A program made the translations under genes and the position numbers. Positions 34,247 through 43,426 of a stretch of DNA of 64,000 nt are shown here, piece after piece; the first letter of the stretch is position 1, and the number at the start of each line of letters is the position of its first letter. The notes under the pieces were generated by a model. That model was not told the DNA's origin. It saw nothing but the letters and a program-made list of their open reading frames with translations, and did no database searches. Source of the stretch: QQVM01 sp964544885 (GTDB taxonomy: Bacteria; Bacteroidota; Bacteroidia; AKYH767-A; 2013-40CM-41-45); the NCBI GenBank assembly GCA_964544885.1, contig CAZJDX010000007.1, positions 1 through 64,000 of the forward strand, given 5' to 3'.

Positions 34247-35878
34247 TTATTGTAAGGTAAAGGCCATGGGTGACAGGGAGCGGGTAGACTGATCCGCGCC
34301 CGAAGCCATCCTTGCCTTGATGAACTCGAAGAATACTTTGTCGCCTGCACGTCCTTTACTGAGGGCGTCACGCATTTGCTGAGTAAGCTGGTTGCCCGTC
34401 GCTTCAAACTCCATGGGATCTTTTCCTTTACCGGTGATGGTCATTTTGAAGGAGGTGATTTTAAAGAATAACTCGAAGTCGAAGTTCTCCAGTGTAGGTA
34501 TTAACGTACCCGCCATTAAAAGATTTTTGTTGACAGTACCGCTTTTATTGTTGGCAATGGTGGCGACCGGGTCCGGAACGCGTTTTACGCGGTATTCGAA
34601 GGAACCCATAGGCATGACCTTTCCTCCGATCTCTGCAGAAACTTTAATGACGGCTTTACCCACCGTAGTAACATTGGCGATGTAATGCCCGCCGCCTGCA
34701 GCCGGATTTGGCTTGAGGGTTCCGCCGGCGCCTTCAATGGAAGATTTAACTTTGTCATTGGACACTCCGGGTACGGAAATAGACATTGGATTATCCACCC
34801 CGATATAGAGTACATTCATCTTATCCGCGGAGACAACCGAATTTGGTTTCTGGGCGACGTAGGATGACTGGAAAGGATAATAATCGTAGGAGCCATCGGG
34901 CTTTTTTACCCGGATCACTCCACCCCATTTTTTCTCCCCTTCGGAGCCGGGACGGTCTGTGTATTTTGCATAGCCGCCTTCAACAGGAAGTGGTTTATCG
35001 CTTCCCCCGCTGATTTCATTCCTGGCCGAATCATAGCTTGCTCCAATGAACACTTCGGGAGCCATGGTGGAGGAAGTGGCGGAGAGGAAAACATCTGCCT
35101 GGTAGTCTGAACCTATGGTGACTACAGTGCTGTTTGAAATCACCTTCGCATTCAATTTATCGAGCTTTACTATATTCTTATCGACTGAAGTGAGCAGGTC
35201 ATCGATAATCTGCGATTCGGCATTCCTGACGTCGTTCTGAAACTTCGTGAGAAGAGCAACTACAGCCACCACGGGATTGTGATAAAAGTTCGCCATCTCC
35301 CAGGTTCTCTTGCCGTCTTCTGGCTTTGCCGGATCGGATGTATTGATCAGTGTCTGAATTGTTTTTTCAAAATTAGCCCTGCTCGCTTCAGGAGCATTGT
35401 CGAGTATGAGTTTCTTAAACGCTTCAAGTCTTTTTTTCAACTCTTCCGCTTTCTTACCCTTTCCGTTCTGGTCATCACCACAGAGGATGTTGGTTGGAAC
35501 GTCATAGTCGTCTTTACGACCCATTTCAGGCAATGAAGGTGTAGGTTCTCCTTCATCAATTCCGTCTACGGTGCGTACTAATTCGATTTTCAGATCCTCG
35601 ATGTACTTTGCTACATCGTCTGCGGCTTTTCTCACATTGTTGGCCTTGTCATTTACCTCTTTGTATTTGACAGCGTCAACAGACATGGCCTGCTCAAATG
35701 CCGCATACGTTGCCTGATTCTTTTTTATGACGTTTTCTTTGGATAGGGTAACACTCTCGTTGATCGTTACAAAGGCATTGATCACTTCCTTGGTAACGTT
35801 CAGGGCCAGCAGCGCCGTCAACACCAGGTACATCATGTTGATCATCTTCTGCCTGGGTGATAATTTTCCAGAAGCCAT
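34247..35878 (-). CDS. gldM: Type IX secretion motor component GldM
   Basis: This 543-residue protein has one membrane helix at about 15-35 (MMYLVLTALLALNVTKEVINAFV), flanked by MASGKLSPRQKMINM, the conserved GldM start. The long periplasmic part would form the beta domains D1-D4 seen in GldM structures. With GldL it makes the proton-driven rotary motor of the type IX system, reaching to the GldK/GldN ring. Its position between gldL and gldN is the usual one. The length matches family members (about 510-550). Confidence 0.97.
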   Translation of the reverse strand: MASGKLSPRQKMINMMYLVLTALLALNVTKEVINAFVTINESVTLSKENVIKKNQATYAAFEQAMSVDAVKYKEVNDKANNVRKAADDVAKYIEDLKIELVRTVDGIDEGEPTPSLPEMGRKDDYDVPTNILCGDDQNGKGKKAEELKKRLEAFKKLILDNAPEASRANFEKTIQTLINTSDPAKPEDGKRTWEMANFYHNPVVAVVALLTKFQNDVRNAESQIIDDLLTSVDKNIVKLDKLNAKVISNSTVVTIGSDYQADVFLSATSSTMAPEVFIGASYDSARNEISGGSDKPLPVEGGYAKYTDRPGSEGEKKWGGVIRVKKPDGSYDYYPFQSSYVAQKPNSVVSADKMNVLYIGVDNPMSISVPGVSNDKVKSSIEGAGGTLKPNPAAGGGHYIANVTTVGKAVIKVSAEIGGKVMPMGSFEYRVKRVPDPVATIANNKSGTVNKNLLMAGTLIPTLENFDFELFFKITSFKMTITGKGKDPMEFEATGNQLTQQMRDALSKGRAGDKVFFEFIKARMASGADQSTRSLSPMAFTLQ

Positions 35879-35944
35879 AGCTGATGGTGTTTGGTTGTTA
35901 GGTTTTGGTTAGGTTAGATAGAAATTGTTGTATTGCGGGTTACA

Positions 35945-36754
35945 TCAGCTTTTAACAGTCATTGCTGAAAGCATATTGCCATAAACCGTGTTGAGTTTGG
36001 CAAGATTCTGGGCAAGAGTAGCCACTTCAGCACGATACTTACGCGTATCATCCAGCGAAGAATTCAGGTTACCCATGAGTTCATTAATGCCTTCATAGAA
36101 ACGGCTGGTCTGCTTGAGGTGTTCATTGCTGTCCTGTAATTGCAGTTCGTAAACAGCATTGAGAGCCGCAAGATTTTTACCTGCAGAAACAACCTGGTCT
36201 TTATAAACTTTTACATCATCGGTAGCAACGGCCAACTGGTCGGCTGCCTGTGCCGCACGCGTATAAGAGTCGGTCATCTGACCAACTGACTGCGCGGCTT
36301 TAGTAACGTTTTGTACATAGGATTCGGTAGCAACCGAAGCTGTACTCATATTGGCCATCTGCGAAGTGTTTTCACTGAGGGATCTCAGTCCTGTTCCGAG
36401 ACTTTCTATCAGTTCCGGCCCTATCTTAGCGTCAGCCATGAGTCTGTCGAGTTGTTGCGCGACCGGATCAGTCTTCTTTTTTCTTTCCTTCTTACTAAGG
36501 TGGTCTTCATCACCCATTCCTGCAAGTTCAGGGTAGACCAGAGACCAATCCACATCTTCATGTGGTGGTTCAAATGCTGAGAAGAAGAAGATAATGGCTT
36601 CGGTTCCCAGACCGAGCATTAGCATCAGTCCGGCTCCGGGTAAGTGCTGGATCTTGAACAAGGCTCCAAGAATTACGACTGCGGCACCCCATCCGTAGAG
36701 ACGTGCCATGAACCTTTTAAACTTTTTGCCTTGTGTTATTTCAGAAAGTCCCAT
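35945..36754 (-). CDS. gldL: Type IX secretion motor component GldL
   Basis: This 269-residue protein has two membrane helices near residues 21-36 and 42-60, containing GLGTEAIIFFFSAFEPP. The Glu in the second helix is the proton-carrying residue of GldL. The rest is a cytoplasmic coiled-coil-like region (SQMANMSTASVATESYVQNVTKAAQ...). GldL forms a pentamer around the GldM helices in the inner membrane. It follows gldK by 151 bp and precedes gldM by 66 bp. Confidence 0.97.
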   Translation of the reverse strand: MGLSEITQGKKFKRFMARLYGWGAAVVILGALFKIQHLPGAGLMLMLGLGTEAIIFFFSAFEPPHEDVDWSLVYPELAGMGDEDHLSKKERKKKTDPVAQQLDRLMADAKIGPELIESLGTGLRSLSENTSQMANMSTASVATESYVQNVTKAAQSVGQMTDSYTRAAQAADQLAVATDDVKVYKDQVVSAGKNLAALNAVYELQLQDSNEHLKQTSRFYEGINELMGNLNSSLDDTRKYRAEVATLAQNLAKLNTVYGNMLSAMTVKS

Positions 36755-36905
36755 GGTTAATGAATTAGTTTTCTGGTTAGATAAATTATGAATTATTGAA
36801 TTAATTACAATGTTGGTAAGATGGAATCGAAGACTGCGAAAATACTATTTCCAGTCTTTGGCAATAATCCTTTTTCGTAAAAATAAAATTCTGTTTCCCC
36901 TTTGA

Positions 36906-38198
36906 TCAATAATCGGCCTTGTCGCGTCCGAGGAAGCTCATCACGCAACGGAAACCAACATAACATTTTGCAGTATCCTGGTATTCGTAGGAACGTGCAC
37001 CCGTCTGCAGATAATATCCTACGTCTTTCCATGATCCTCCACGAATCGCTTTACGCTTCATCGATGGCGGATCAGATTCTTTTGCTTCATACGTATAATC
37101 AGTGCTCACATCATGTGTGAAGCCGTATGCTGACTCATCATAGGCATTACTGGTCCATTCCGAAACATTACCTGCCATACAGTACAGACCATAATCGTTC
37201 GGCCAGTAAGAAGTTACCTTAACAGTATACACTCCGCCATCGTCCATATAGTTACCGCGCATGGGTTTGAAGTTACCCAGGAAGCAACCGCGGCTGTTGC
37301 GGATATAAGGACCTCCCCATGGATAAGGTGAATGATCCAGACCACCTCTAGCAGCATACTCCCATTCAGATTCAGTTGGAAGTCTGAAATCCTGAACAAA
37401 GGCGTTGCCGTTATCGGCGAGGTAATGATTAAGAAGATTGGTACGCCAGATGCAGAAAGCTCTTGCCTGCTTCCAGCTCACACCGACAACAGGATAATCA
37501 TCATAGGCAGGATGCCAGAAATACATCTGCGTCATCGGATCATGATAAGCATAAGCGTAATCATGAATCCAGGCAAGTGTGTCAGGATAGACATTGATCA
37601 CATCTTTCTTGATAAACACGGAACGGTCGGTTTTTCCCTGTTCACGGCTTTCACGCTGTGCCGCTTCACGAAGGTCTATCCAGTAATATTCAAAATTCAG
37701 TTTTCTTGTATCAATTTCCTTACGACGATAAAATCTCTCGGTTTCAGGAAGGAAGAGTTCGGCGAGGATTTCTTCATTCTCCTCTTCATCCCATTTAATT
37801 TTCATTCTCCAGTTGATTCGCTCGCCATATTCGCCTTCTTCGATGAGATGATCTCCACCGATCAGGCGGTGAGCCAGTGAATCGCGCACCCAGTATACAA
37901 ACTGACGGTATTCATTATTGGTAATCTCCGTATTATCCATGTAAAAGGCAGGGATGGTCACAGTTTTACTCTGAGAAGTGATGGCATAAGGAACATCCTC
38001 ATCACTTGGACCCATCTGGTAGGAACCGGCGGGAATGAAAACCATTCCGTATGGATCGGCCTGGTACCATTTTTCACGATTCAGAACTCCGGTCAGTTCC
38101 CCTTTACTTCCGCTCCCACAGCCGGAGAACATCAGTCCGGACAGAACTATGGAACAGAGAAAACCGATTTTCTTTATTCCGCTTGTCTTGAGATTCAT
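36906..38198 (-). CDS. gldK: Type IX secretion lipoprotein GldK
   Basis: This 430-residue protein has a lipoprotein signal ending in LMFSGC (Cys27). The mature part is an FGE/SUMF1-like fold with MVFIPAGSYQMGPSDED near residue 52 and, at the end, AIRGGSWKDVGYYLQTGARSY and VGFRCVMS. In GldK this fold is structural, not enzymatic. It lies in the outer membrane and joins GldN in the ring of the type IX system. It is the first gene of gldK-L-M-N and has a promoter box about 110 bp upstream. Confidence 0.95.
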   Translation of the reverse strand: MNLKTSGIKKIGFLCSIVLSGLMFSGCGSGSKGELTGVLNREKWYQADPYGMVFIPAGSYQMGPSDEDVPYAITSQSKTVTIPAFYMDNTEITNNEYRQFVYWVRDSLAHRLIGGDHLIEEGEYGERINWRMKIKWDEEENEEILAELFLPETERFYRRKEIDTRKLNFEYYWIDLREAAQRESREQGKTDRSVFIKKDVINVYPDTLAWIHDYAYAYHDPMTQMYFWHPAYDDYPVVGVSWKQARAFCIWRTNLLNHYLADNGNAFVQDFRLPTESEWEYAARGGLDHSPYPWGGPYIRNSRGCFLGNFKPMRGNYMDDGGVYTVKVTSYWPNDYGLYCMAGNVSEWTSNAYDESAYGFTHDVSTDYTYEAKESDPPSMKRKAIRGGSWKDVGYYLQTGARSYEYQDTAKCYVGFRCVMSFLGRDKADY

Positions 38199-38270
38199 CG
38201 TTTTAATTGGATGTTGAATGGTTTCGTTACTAACGCTGGGTGATATGATATTATTGAATACTTTTCCGGC

Positions 38271-38295
38271 GTGACATCTTCTAACGGCATGTCAC
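38271..38295. repeat. Hairpin in the gldK leader
   Basis: GTGACAT (38271-38277) and ATGTCAC (38289-38295) are perfect complements with an 11-nt spacer. With the promoter at 38310-38317 it falls at about +8 to +32 of the gldK leader, where it could stabilise the transcript or bind a regulator. Confidence 0.45.
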
Positions 38296-38309
38296 ACCAT
38301 TGGTTTCAT

Positions 38310-38345
38310 CAAATCTAAGCAATTGTCTTTAATATTTCCTGCAAA
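38310..38345 (-). promoter_or_regulatory. Promoter of gldKLMN
   Basis: On the minus strand TAGATTTG (38310-38317) fits TAnnTTTG exactly, and TTTG (38342-38345) lies 24 bp upstream, about one base beyond the usual range. Transcription would start near 38303, leaving a leader of about 105 nt. The element overlaps the end of the leader-free gap after porP, so gldK may also be read from porP. Confidence 0.5.
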
Positions 38346-38347
38346 TC

Positions 38348-39274
38348 TCATAAGAACCTTACATTGCGATGGAACTGGCGTTTTACGATCTTGGCCTTTT
38401 TGAAGCAATATCCCAACATGATCTCGTGTGTTCCACTGCTGTAGGTTTTGATTTCGGAAGTGGTCATATCGTAAGAATAGCCCAATTTGAGATTTGGAAT
38501 GATTTCCATACCGGCCATCAGCACGATGGCATCTTGTAAGCGATAGGATCCGCCAAGCCAGAATCTGTTGTTAATCAATAAATTAGCATTGAAATCGGCC
38601 TGAAGCGATACAGCATCGGTCTTTACAAGGGTTGATGGTTTAAGGATCAGAGCCGGACTTATATCCAGGGAATAACCGGCCATGAGGTAATAGTGCCGTT
38701 CCAGCGTAGTACTTATATTATCGTATTTGATATCCCCCTCAGTTAAATGCTGCGTGGAAATACCCGCATAGAGTTTTTCTGTCTGGTAAAAGAGACCAAG
38801 GCCAAGATCAAAAGTTCCTCCGCTGACAGAGTTTAGAGGTATGATCCTGTCGTCCTCATCATTGAAAACAAATTTGGATCCGTCCATTGACTTCTGATGA
38901 TAACCCAGATCGATTCCGATACCCAGTCTGCCTGCCCCCAGGTCCATCTGATACGCATAGGCGGCCCGCGCGTTCAGGTTTTTCTCCGCACCAAGCTGAT
39001 CGGCCACATAGACCGAAAGGCCCACACCTCCGCGGATAGCATCGATCGGCATATCGGCATTGAAGAGCATGGTTTTAGGCTCTCCGCCGAAACCAGTCCA
39101 CTGGTTACGATAAAGTAATGTTGCACAGATGGCGTCATTGGATCCGGCAAGAGCCGGATTGACACTTAGTCTGGTGAACATGTTCTGGCTGAACTGAGGA
39201 TCCTGCTGCGCAGATACCCGGATTCCTCCACTAATAAGGGCAATGAAAACGACTGTCGTAATTGATTTACGCAT
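38348..39274 (-). CDS. porP: PorP/SprF-family type IX secretion outer-membrane protein
   Basis: The protein has 308 residues from the ATG at 39274; a TTG four codons upstream is less likely. A signal peptide ends near RVSAQQ, then QDPQFSQNMFTRLSVNPALAGSND, the start typical of PorP/SprF. The rest is a 14-strand barrel pattern ending in a basic tail. PorP/SprF proteins sit in the outer membrane and help display or attach particular cargo, for example SprB in Flavobacterium. Its place directly upstream of gldK is typical for the T9SS core. Many paralogues exist, so its partner cannot be named from sequence. Confidence 0.88.
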   Translation of the reverse strand: MRKSITTVVFIALISGGIRVSAQQDPQFSQNMFTRLSVNPALAGSNDAICATLLYRNQWTGFGGEPKTMLFNADMPIDAIRGGVGLSVYVADQLGAEKNLNARAAYAYQMDLGAGRLGIGIDLGYHQKSMDGSKFVFNDEDDRIIPLNSVSGGTFDLGLGLFYQTEKLYAGISTQHLTEGDIKYDNISTTLERHYYLMAGYSLDISPALILKPSTLVKTDAVSLQADFNANLLINNRFWLGGSYRLQDAIVLMAGMEIIPNLKLGYSYDMTTSEIKTYSSGTHEIMLGYCFKKAKIVKRQFHRNVRFL

Positions 39275-39460
39275 CCTTCGAATCAATAATTGTTCAGGCT
39301 TTGGTTTCCTTCCCTCAAACCTTTATGAGCGGGTAAAGTAATGAAAAATAAAATCTAAATACAAAATTTTTTTAACCGCTGAATGTTAATACGTGCCCAT
39401 AAAAAAATAAAGACAAAACATCTCCGCGGCATCGAATAATACAGTCGATTCAAAAAAAAA

Positions 39461-40630
39461 TCAGCTCAGCTTTTGAAATGCCTGCCACCAGCGATCCGGC
39501 ATCTCGTGTCTGCAGGCTGTCTCATAATCCCTGTAAGAACAAGGAATGAGATGATGACGGTGATAACGTGATTTGCTGGCAGGATAAGGCACTTCCATCC
39601 ACCATCTTTCGCTGCGGGAACTTTTATAAAAAACGATCTCCCGTTCATCATCACTGACTGCAACATGGTACTTGATAAAATTCGTCTTGCTCTTCAGCGG
39701 CACATCCTTCTTACGATTATAAAATCCCTCGAGCAGATACCACAACATCTGCGCGGCAAGATGCGAAGTCTGATCATGATTGTCATAAAGTGGATTGATC
39801 TCATACAATCCGAATGAACTGAGCTTATCACTCATTCCCGCATAGCGAACGATCTGACAGGCTTCCTCGCCATACAACCCATTTGGAGATGCATTTCCAT
39901 TCCCCGGCGCGTCACTTTGCCGGATGGCTGAAATATCAAATGAAAATATGTCTGCATTCCTGACTATCGGTTCGGTTTCTTCCACATCGCGTTGCACTTG
40001 TCCGAGCCGGTAACTGTCGAAATATAATTTGTCCATTAGATCTACCTGTTCGGCGCCTGTAAAACAGGATTGGTAACCGATATTGCTGAAGTTGAAAAGA
40101 AAATTCGGTTCATGCAGCACAATTTTACCCAGGTAGGAATCGGCACTCAGGGCCTGTTCTGTCGTACCCAGATCGAATTTTGCATCGACAGCAACAATGT
40201 TCACCGTCTCCTCCATCTTCTGGTAGGCAATGTATTGTGCATAGGTAAGGTCCTGGCTCCCGCCTAAAATGATCACGAAGGTTCCCTGGCGAAACAGTTC
40301 CACATGAATCGTACTTATCGCCGCATAAGTATCCTGAATTGTCTGACCCGGGATCAGATTTCCGAGATCAACGATTTTATAGGGATATTGCGCGCTCTTC
40401 AAGGCATAAAACTTTTCTCTGATCCTGTCAGGCGCATCACTGCATCCGTCGTTTCGCACCGATCCCCGGTCTTCGCCTACGCCGATGATGGCTATGTCAT
40501 ACCCACTGATATCAGGAAAGGGGGTTCCTTTTACAAATCTCTTTACCTTATCTCTGAGAATTGACCGTTGATCTTCATCGGCTTCATAAGGAAGTTTTTC
40601 AAGGGCCTGGAAATAGGAAGATATATCCAT
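39461..40630 (-). CDS. Ureohydrolase (arginase/formiminoglutamase)-like protein with substituted metal ligands
   Basis: This protein of 389 residues follows the ureohydrolase fold: IAIIGVGEDRGSVRNDG at the N-terminus, FVIILGGSQDLTYAQYIAY, IVAVDAKFDLG, FSFDISAIRQSDAPG and, at the end, GLYEINPLYDNHDQTSHLAAQM. In active members these motifs read GG-D/S-H, D-A-H-x-D and S-x-D-x-D with a two-Mn2+ centre. Here the first His is Gln, the second is Lys, and the second Asp of SFDIS is Ser, so four of the six ligands can hardly be complete. I infer a non-catalytic or altered role. The C-terminus adds about 80 residues ending in a Trp-rich segment. It is between topA and porP-gldK. Confidence 0.8.
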   Translation of the reverse strand: MDISSYFQALEKLPYEADEDQRSILRDKVKRFVKGTPFPDISGYDIAIIGVGEDRGSVRNDGCSDAPDRIREKFYALKSAQYPYKIVDLGNLIPGQTIQDTYAAISTIHVELFRQGTFVIILGGSQDLTYAQYIAYQKMEETVNIVAVDAKFDLGTTEQALSADSYLGKIVLHEPNFLFNFSNIGYQSCFTGAEQVDLMDKLYFDSYRLGQVQRDVEETEPIVRNADIFSFDISAIRQSDAPGNGNASPNGLYGEEACQIVRYAGMSDKLSSFGLYEINPLYDNHDQTSHLAAQMLWYLLEGFYNRKKDVPLKSKTNFIKYHVAVSDDEREIVFYKSSRSERWWMEVPYPASKSRYHRHHLIPCSYRDYETACRHEMPDRWWQAFQKLS

Positions 40631-40688
40631 TGCAAGGAGTAAAATCCGGATTTATTGATAACAGCTTATGCTAATTAGCCTGTTTTGA

Positions 40689-43187
40689 TTATTTCTTTTT
40701 CTTTTTCGCCGCACTCTTTTTAACGACTGCTTTTTTTGCGGCTGCTTTCCTGGTTGTGTCTGCTTTTTTAGCCACACCAGCCTTCTGTACCTTGCTTGCT
40801 GCTGCGGTTTTCACCGGCTTTTTCTTTACTTCGGTTTTAGCTCCGGCTGTCTTCTGTTTCGCTTCCGAGGCAGGCGCGCTCCTTCTCCATCCTCCCTTTG
40901 TCTTAACCGTTACGGGAGTTTTCTCTGCCAGATCACGGATCATCGTCAGAGTAAGGGATCGTGGATCTGTATCCTTTGGAATCCGTATGTTTCTGTCACT
41001 GATAACTATATAGGGTCCCCACCTGCCATTCAGTACCTGAACCGCAGGATCCTCATCAAAAGTGAGGATAATCTTTTCCGCCTGAGCTTTACGCTTTTCA
41101 TGTATTAGTTCAACGGCACGATCGTAGGTTATGGTGTATGGGTCATCTTCCTTTTTGAGGGAAACAAAATAGTCGCCGAGACGCACATAAGGACCAAACC
41201 TTCCGATGGATACATTCACATCCGCACCTTCAAATACCCCGAGATTCCTGGGAAGTTTGAACAAGTCAAGCGCTTCCTCAAAGGTGATGGTATCGAGTCT
41301 TTGATCTCCGCGAAGCTTTGCAAAGCGGGGTTTGTCGGTCTCTTCCTGCGAACCAATCTGCGCCATCGGGCCATAGCGTCCAACACGTACAAGCAGGGTG
41401 AGGCCCGATGCCGGATCTTTTCCAAGGACCCTCTCACCTGTAACACGTTCGGCATCTTTTTCAGTCAGCTCAACGGTCTCATGAAAGGGTCCGTAGAATT
41501 CCTTTATCATCTTTTGCCATTTCAACTCCCCATTCGCGATATCATCGAATTCCTTTTCAACAAAGGCAGTAAAATTATAATCCAGGATCTCTTTAAAATT
41601 ACTTACAAGGAAATCTGTCACTAACATTCCTATGTCCGTCGGAAAAAGCTTGTTCTTCTCAGCGCCGGTTATCTCGGTTTGAGTCTCTCTCTTTATCTCT
41701 GAACCCTTAAGCGTCAAGACCTGATAATTTCTTTCTTTCCCCGGGCGCTCTTCCTTGAGCACATAACCTCTTTTCTGAACGGTAGATATGGTTGGCGCGT
41801 AGGTAGATGGCCGGCCGATACCCAACTCCTCCAGTTTCTTCACCAGTGAAGCTTCGGTGTAACGCGGAGCGGGATGTGTGAACTTTTCCGTAGCGATGAT
41901 CTGCTGTAAGGTAAGTTTGTCTCCCACCTTCATCGGAGGCAATATTCCCTCCTGATCTTCCTGATCCTCCTCATCACTTCCTTCCATATATACTTTGAGG
42001 AATCCGTCAAACTTGATCACTTCTCCGGTAGCAATAAACTTTTCTTTAGTTGAAGGGGAAGATATGCTTACTATGGTTTTCTCCAGTTTGGCATCCGCCA
42101 TCTGCGAAGCAATGGCTCTTTTCCATATCAGGTCATACAATCTTTGTTCCCTTGGCTCACCTTCCACTTCGTTCCTTGAAAATTCAGTAGGCCGGATTGC
42201 TTCGTGGGCTTCCTGTGCGCTTGCACTTTTATTTTTATACTGCCGTGTTTCCACATATTCCGGTCCGAACATTCGTGTGATTCCCGCCTTGGCCATATCA
42301 ATCGCATCCTGGCTGAGATTCACGGAGTCCGTTCTCATATAGGTGATCTTGCCACTTTCGTATAGTCGCTGGGCGAGCACCATGGTCTGTGCCACACTGT
42401 ATCCCAGTTTTCGGCTTGCTTCCTGCTGAAGAGTGGAGGTCGTGAATGGCGCAGAAGGACTGCGCTTACCGGGTTTTACTTCAAGATTTTCCACAGAAAA
42501 CTGAGCCCCCTTGCAGTCATTCAGAAATGCCTCCGCTTCCTTTTCTGTCTGAAATCGTTTTGGGAGATCCGCTTTAAAACTCTTCCCGTTATCCTCAAAG
42601 TATCCGACTACTTTATAGGACGATGTAATCTTGAATGCATCTATTTCACGTTCTCTTTCAACAACCAGTCTCACGGTCACCGACTGAACCCTCCCGGCGG
42701 ACAAGGATGGCTTAACTTTTTTCCAGAGAACCGGAGAAAGTTCAAAACCCACCAGACGGTCTAGAATTCTTCTGGCTTGCTGGGCATCAACCAGGTTCTT
42801 GTCAATTTTTCTTGGATTCTTGATGGCCTCAAGAATGGCTTTTTTAGTTATTTCATGAAATACGATCCGCTTCGTGCTGTTGTCTTTCAGGTTGAGCGTT
42901 TCGTATAAATGCCATGAAATAGCTTCCCCTTCACGGTCCTCATCCGTTGCAAGCCATACTGTATCAGCTTTTTTTACCTGCTTTATCAGGTCATTGATCA
43001 CCTGTTCTTTATCCGGACTGATCTCATAGACGGGCTCAAAGTTTTTTTCTACCTGGATACCTTTACCCGACTTCACCAGATCACGAACATGACCATAGCT
43101 TGATTTAACAATAAAGTCCTTTCCGAGATAGCCCTCTATTGTCTTAGCTTTGGCCGGTGACTCAACGATTACTAAATTTTTTGACAT
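40689..43187 (-). CDS. topA: DNA topoisomerase I with lysine-rich tail
   Basis: This 832-residue type IA topoisomerase begins MSKNLVIVESPAKAKTIEGYLG (Toprim) with TDEDREGEAISWHL. The active tyrosine is Tyr283 in GKITYMRTDS. Two to three C-terminal zinc-free topo repeats follow (GRYGPMAQIG, GRFGPYVRLG, GRWGPYIVIS). The last 60 residues are a tail of Lys, Ala, Val and Thr, resembling histone H1-like tails; that is common in TopA of Bacteroidota and probably binds DNA. The frame is open 90 bases upstream to a TTG but I choose ATG 43187. Confidence 0.96.
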   Translation of the reverse strand: MSKNLVIVESPAKAKTIEGYLGKDFIVKSSYGHVRDLVKSGKGIQVEKNFEPVYEISPDKEQVINDLIKQVKKADTVWLATDEDREGEAISWHLYETLNLKDNSTKRIVFHEITKKAILEAIKNPRKIDKNLVDAQQARRILDRLVGFELSPVLWKKVKPSLSAGRVQSVTVRLVVEREREIDAFKITSSYKVVGYFEDNGKSFKADLPKRFQTEKEAEAFLNDCKGAQFSVENLEVKPGKRSPSAPFTTSTLQQEASRKLGYSVAQTMVLAQRLYESGKITYMRTDSVNLSQDAIDMAKAGITRMFGPEYVETRQYKNKSASAQEAHEAIRPTEFSRNEVEGEPREQRLYDLIWKRAIASQMADAKLEKTIVSISSPSTKEKFIATGEVIKFDGFLKVYMEGSDEEDQEDQEGILPPMKVGDKLTLQQIIATEKFTHPAPRYTEASLVKKLEELGIGRPSTYAPTISTVQKRGYVLKEERPGKERNYQVLTLKGSEIKRETQTEITGAEKNKLFPTDIGMLVTDFLVSNFKEILDYNFTAFVEKEFDDIANGELKWQKMIKEFYGPFHETVELTEKDAERVTGERVLGKDPASGLTLLVRVGRYGPMAQIGSQEETDKPRFAKLRGDQRLDTITFEEALDLFKLPRNLGVFEGADVNVSIGRFGPYVRLGDYFVSLKKEDDPYTITYDRAVELIHEKRKAQAEKIILTFDEDPAVQVLNGRWGPYIVISDRNIRIPKDTDPRSLTLTMIRDLAEKTPVTVKTKGGWRRSAPASEAKQKTAGAKTEVKKKPVKTAAASKVQKAGVAKKADTTRKAAAKKAVVKKSAAKKKKK

Positions 43188-43426
43188 TCCGATTTTTCCT
43201 TTCGATGGGCGCAAATAAACACAAATTATTTTTGATCTGTGTTTTCGGACAAATTTTATGCATTTATTGCAATTCAAATATTTTACAGTGAATGGATTGC
43301 CTGAGAATTTCCCATGTTCCGCAGGTCGGATCCATCATCCGGGATCTTGCTGTCAGGTTGGTTCAAAAAATTGGCATATACAATAAAACAGCTGATGAGA
43401 CAGGTACAAGCGATTAAAAATAATCG

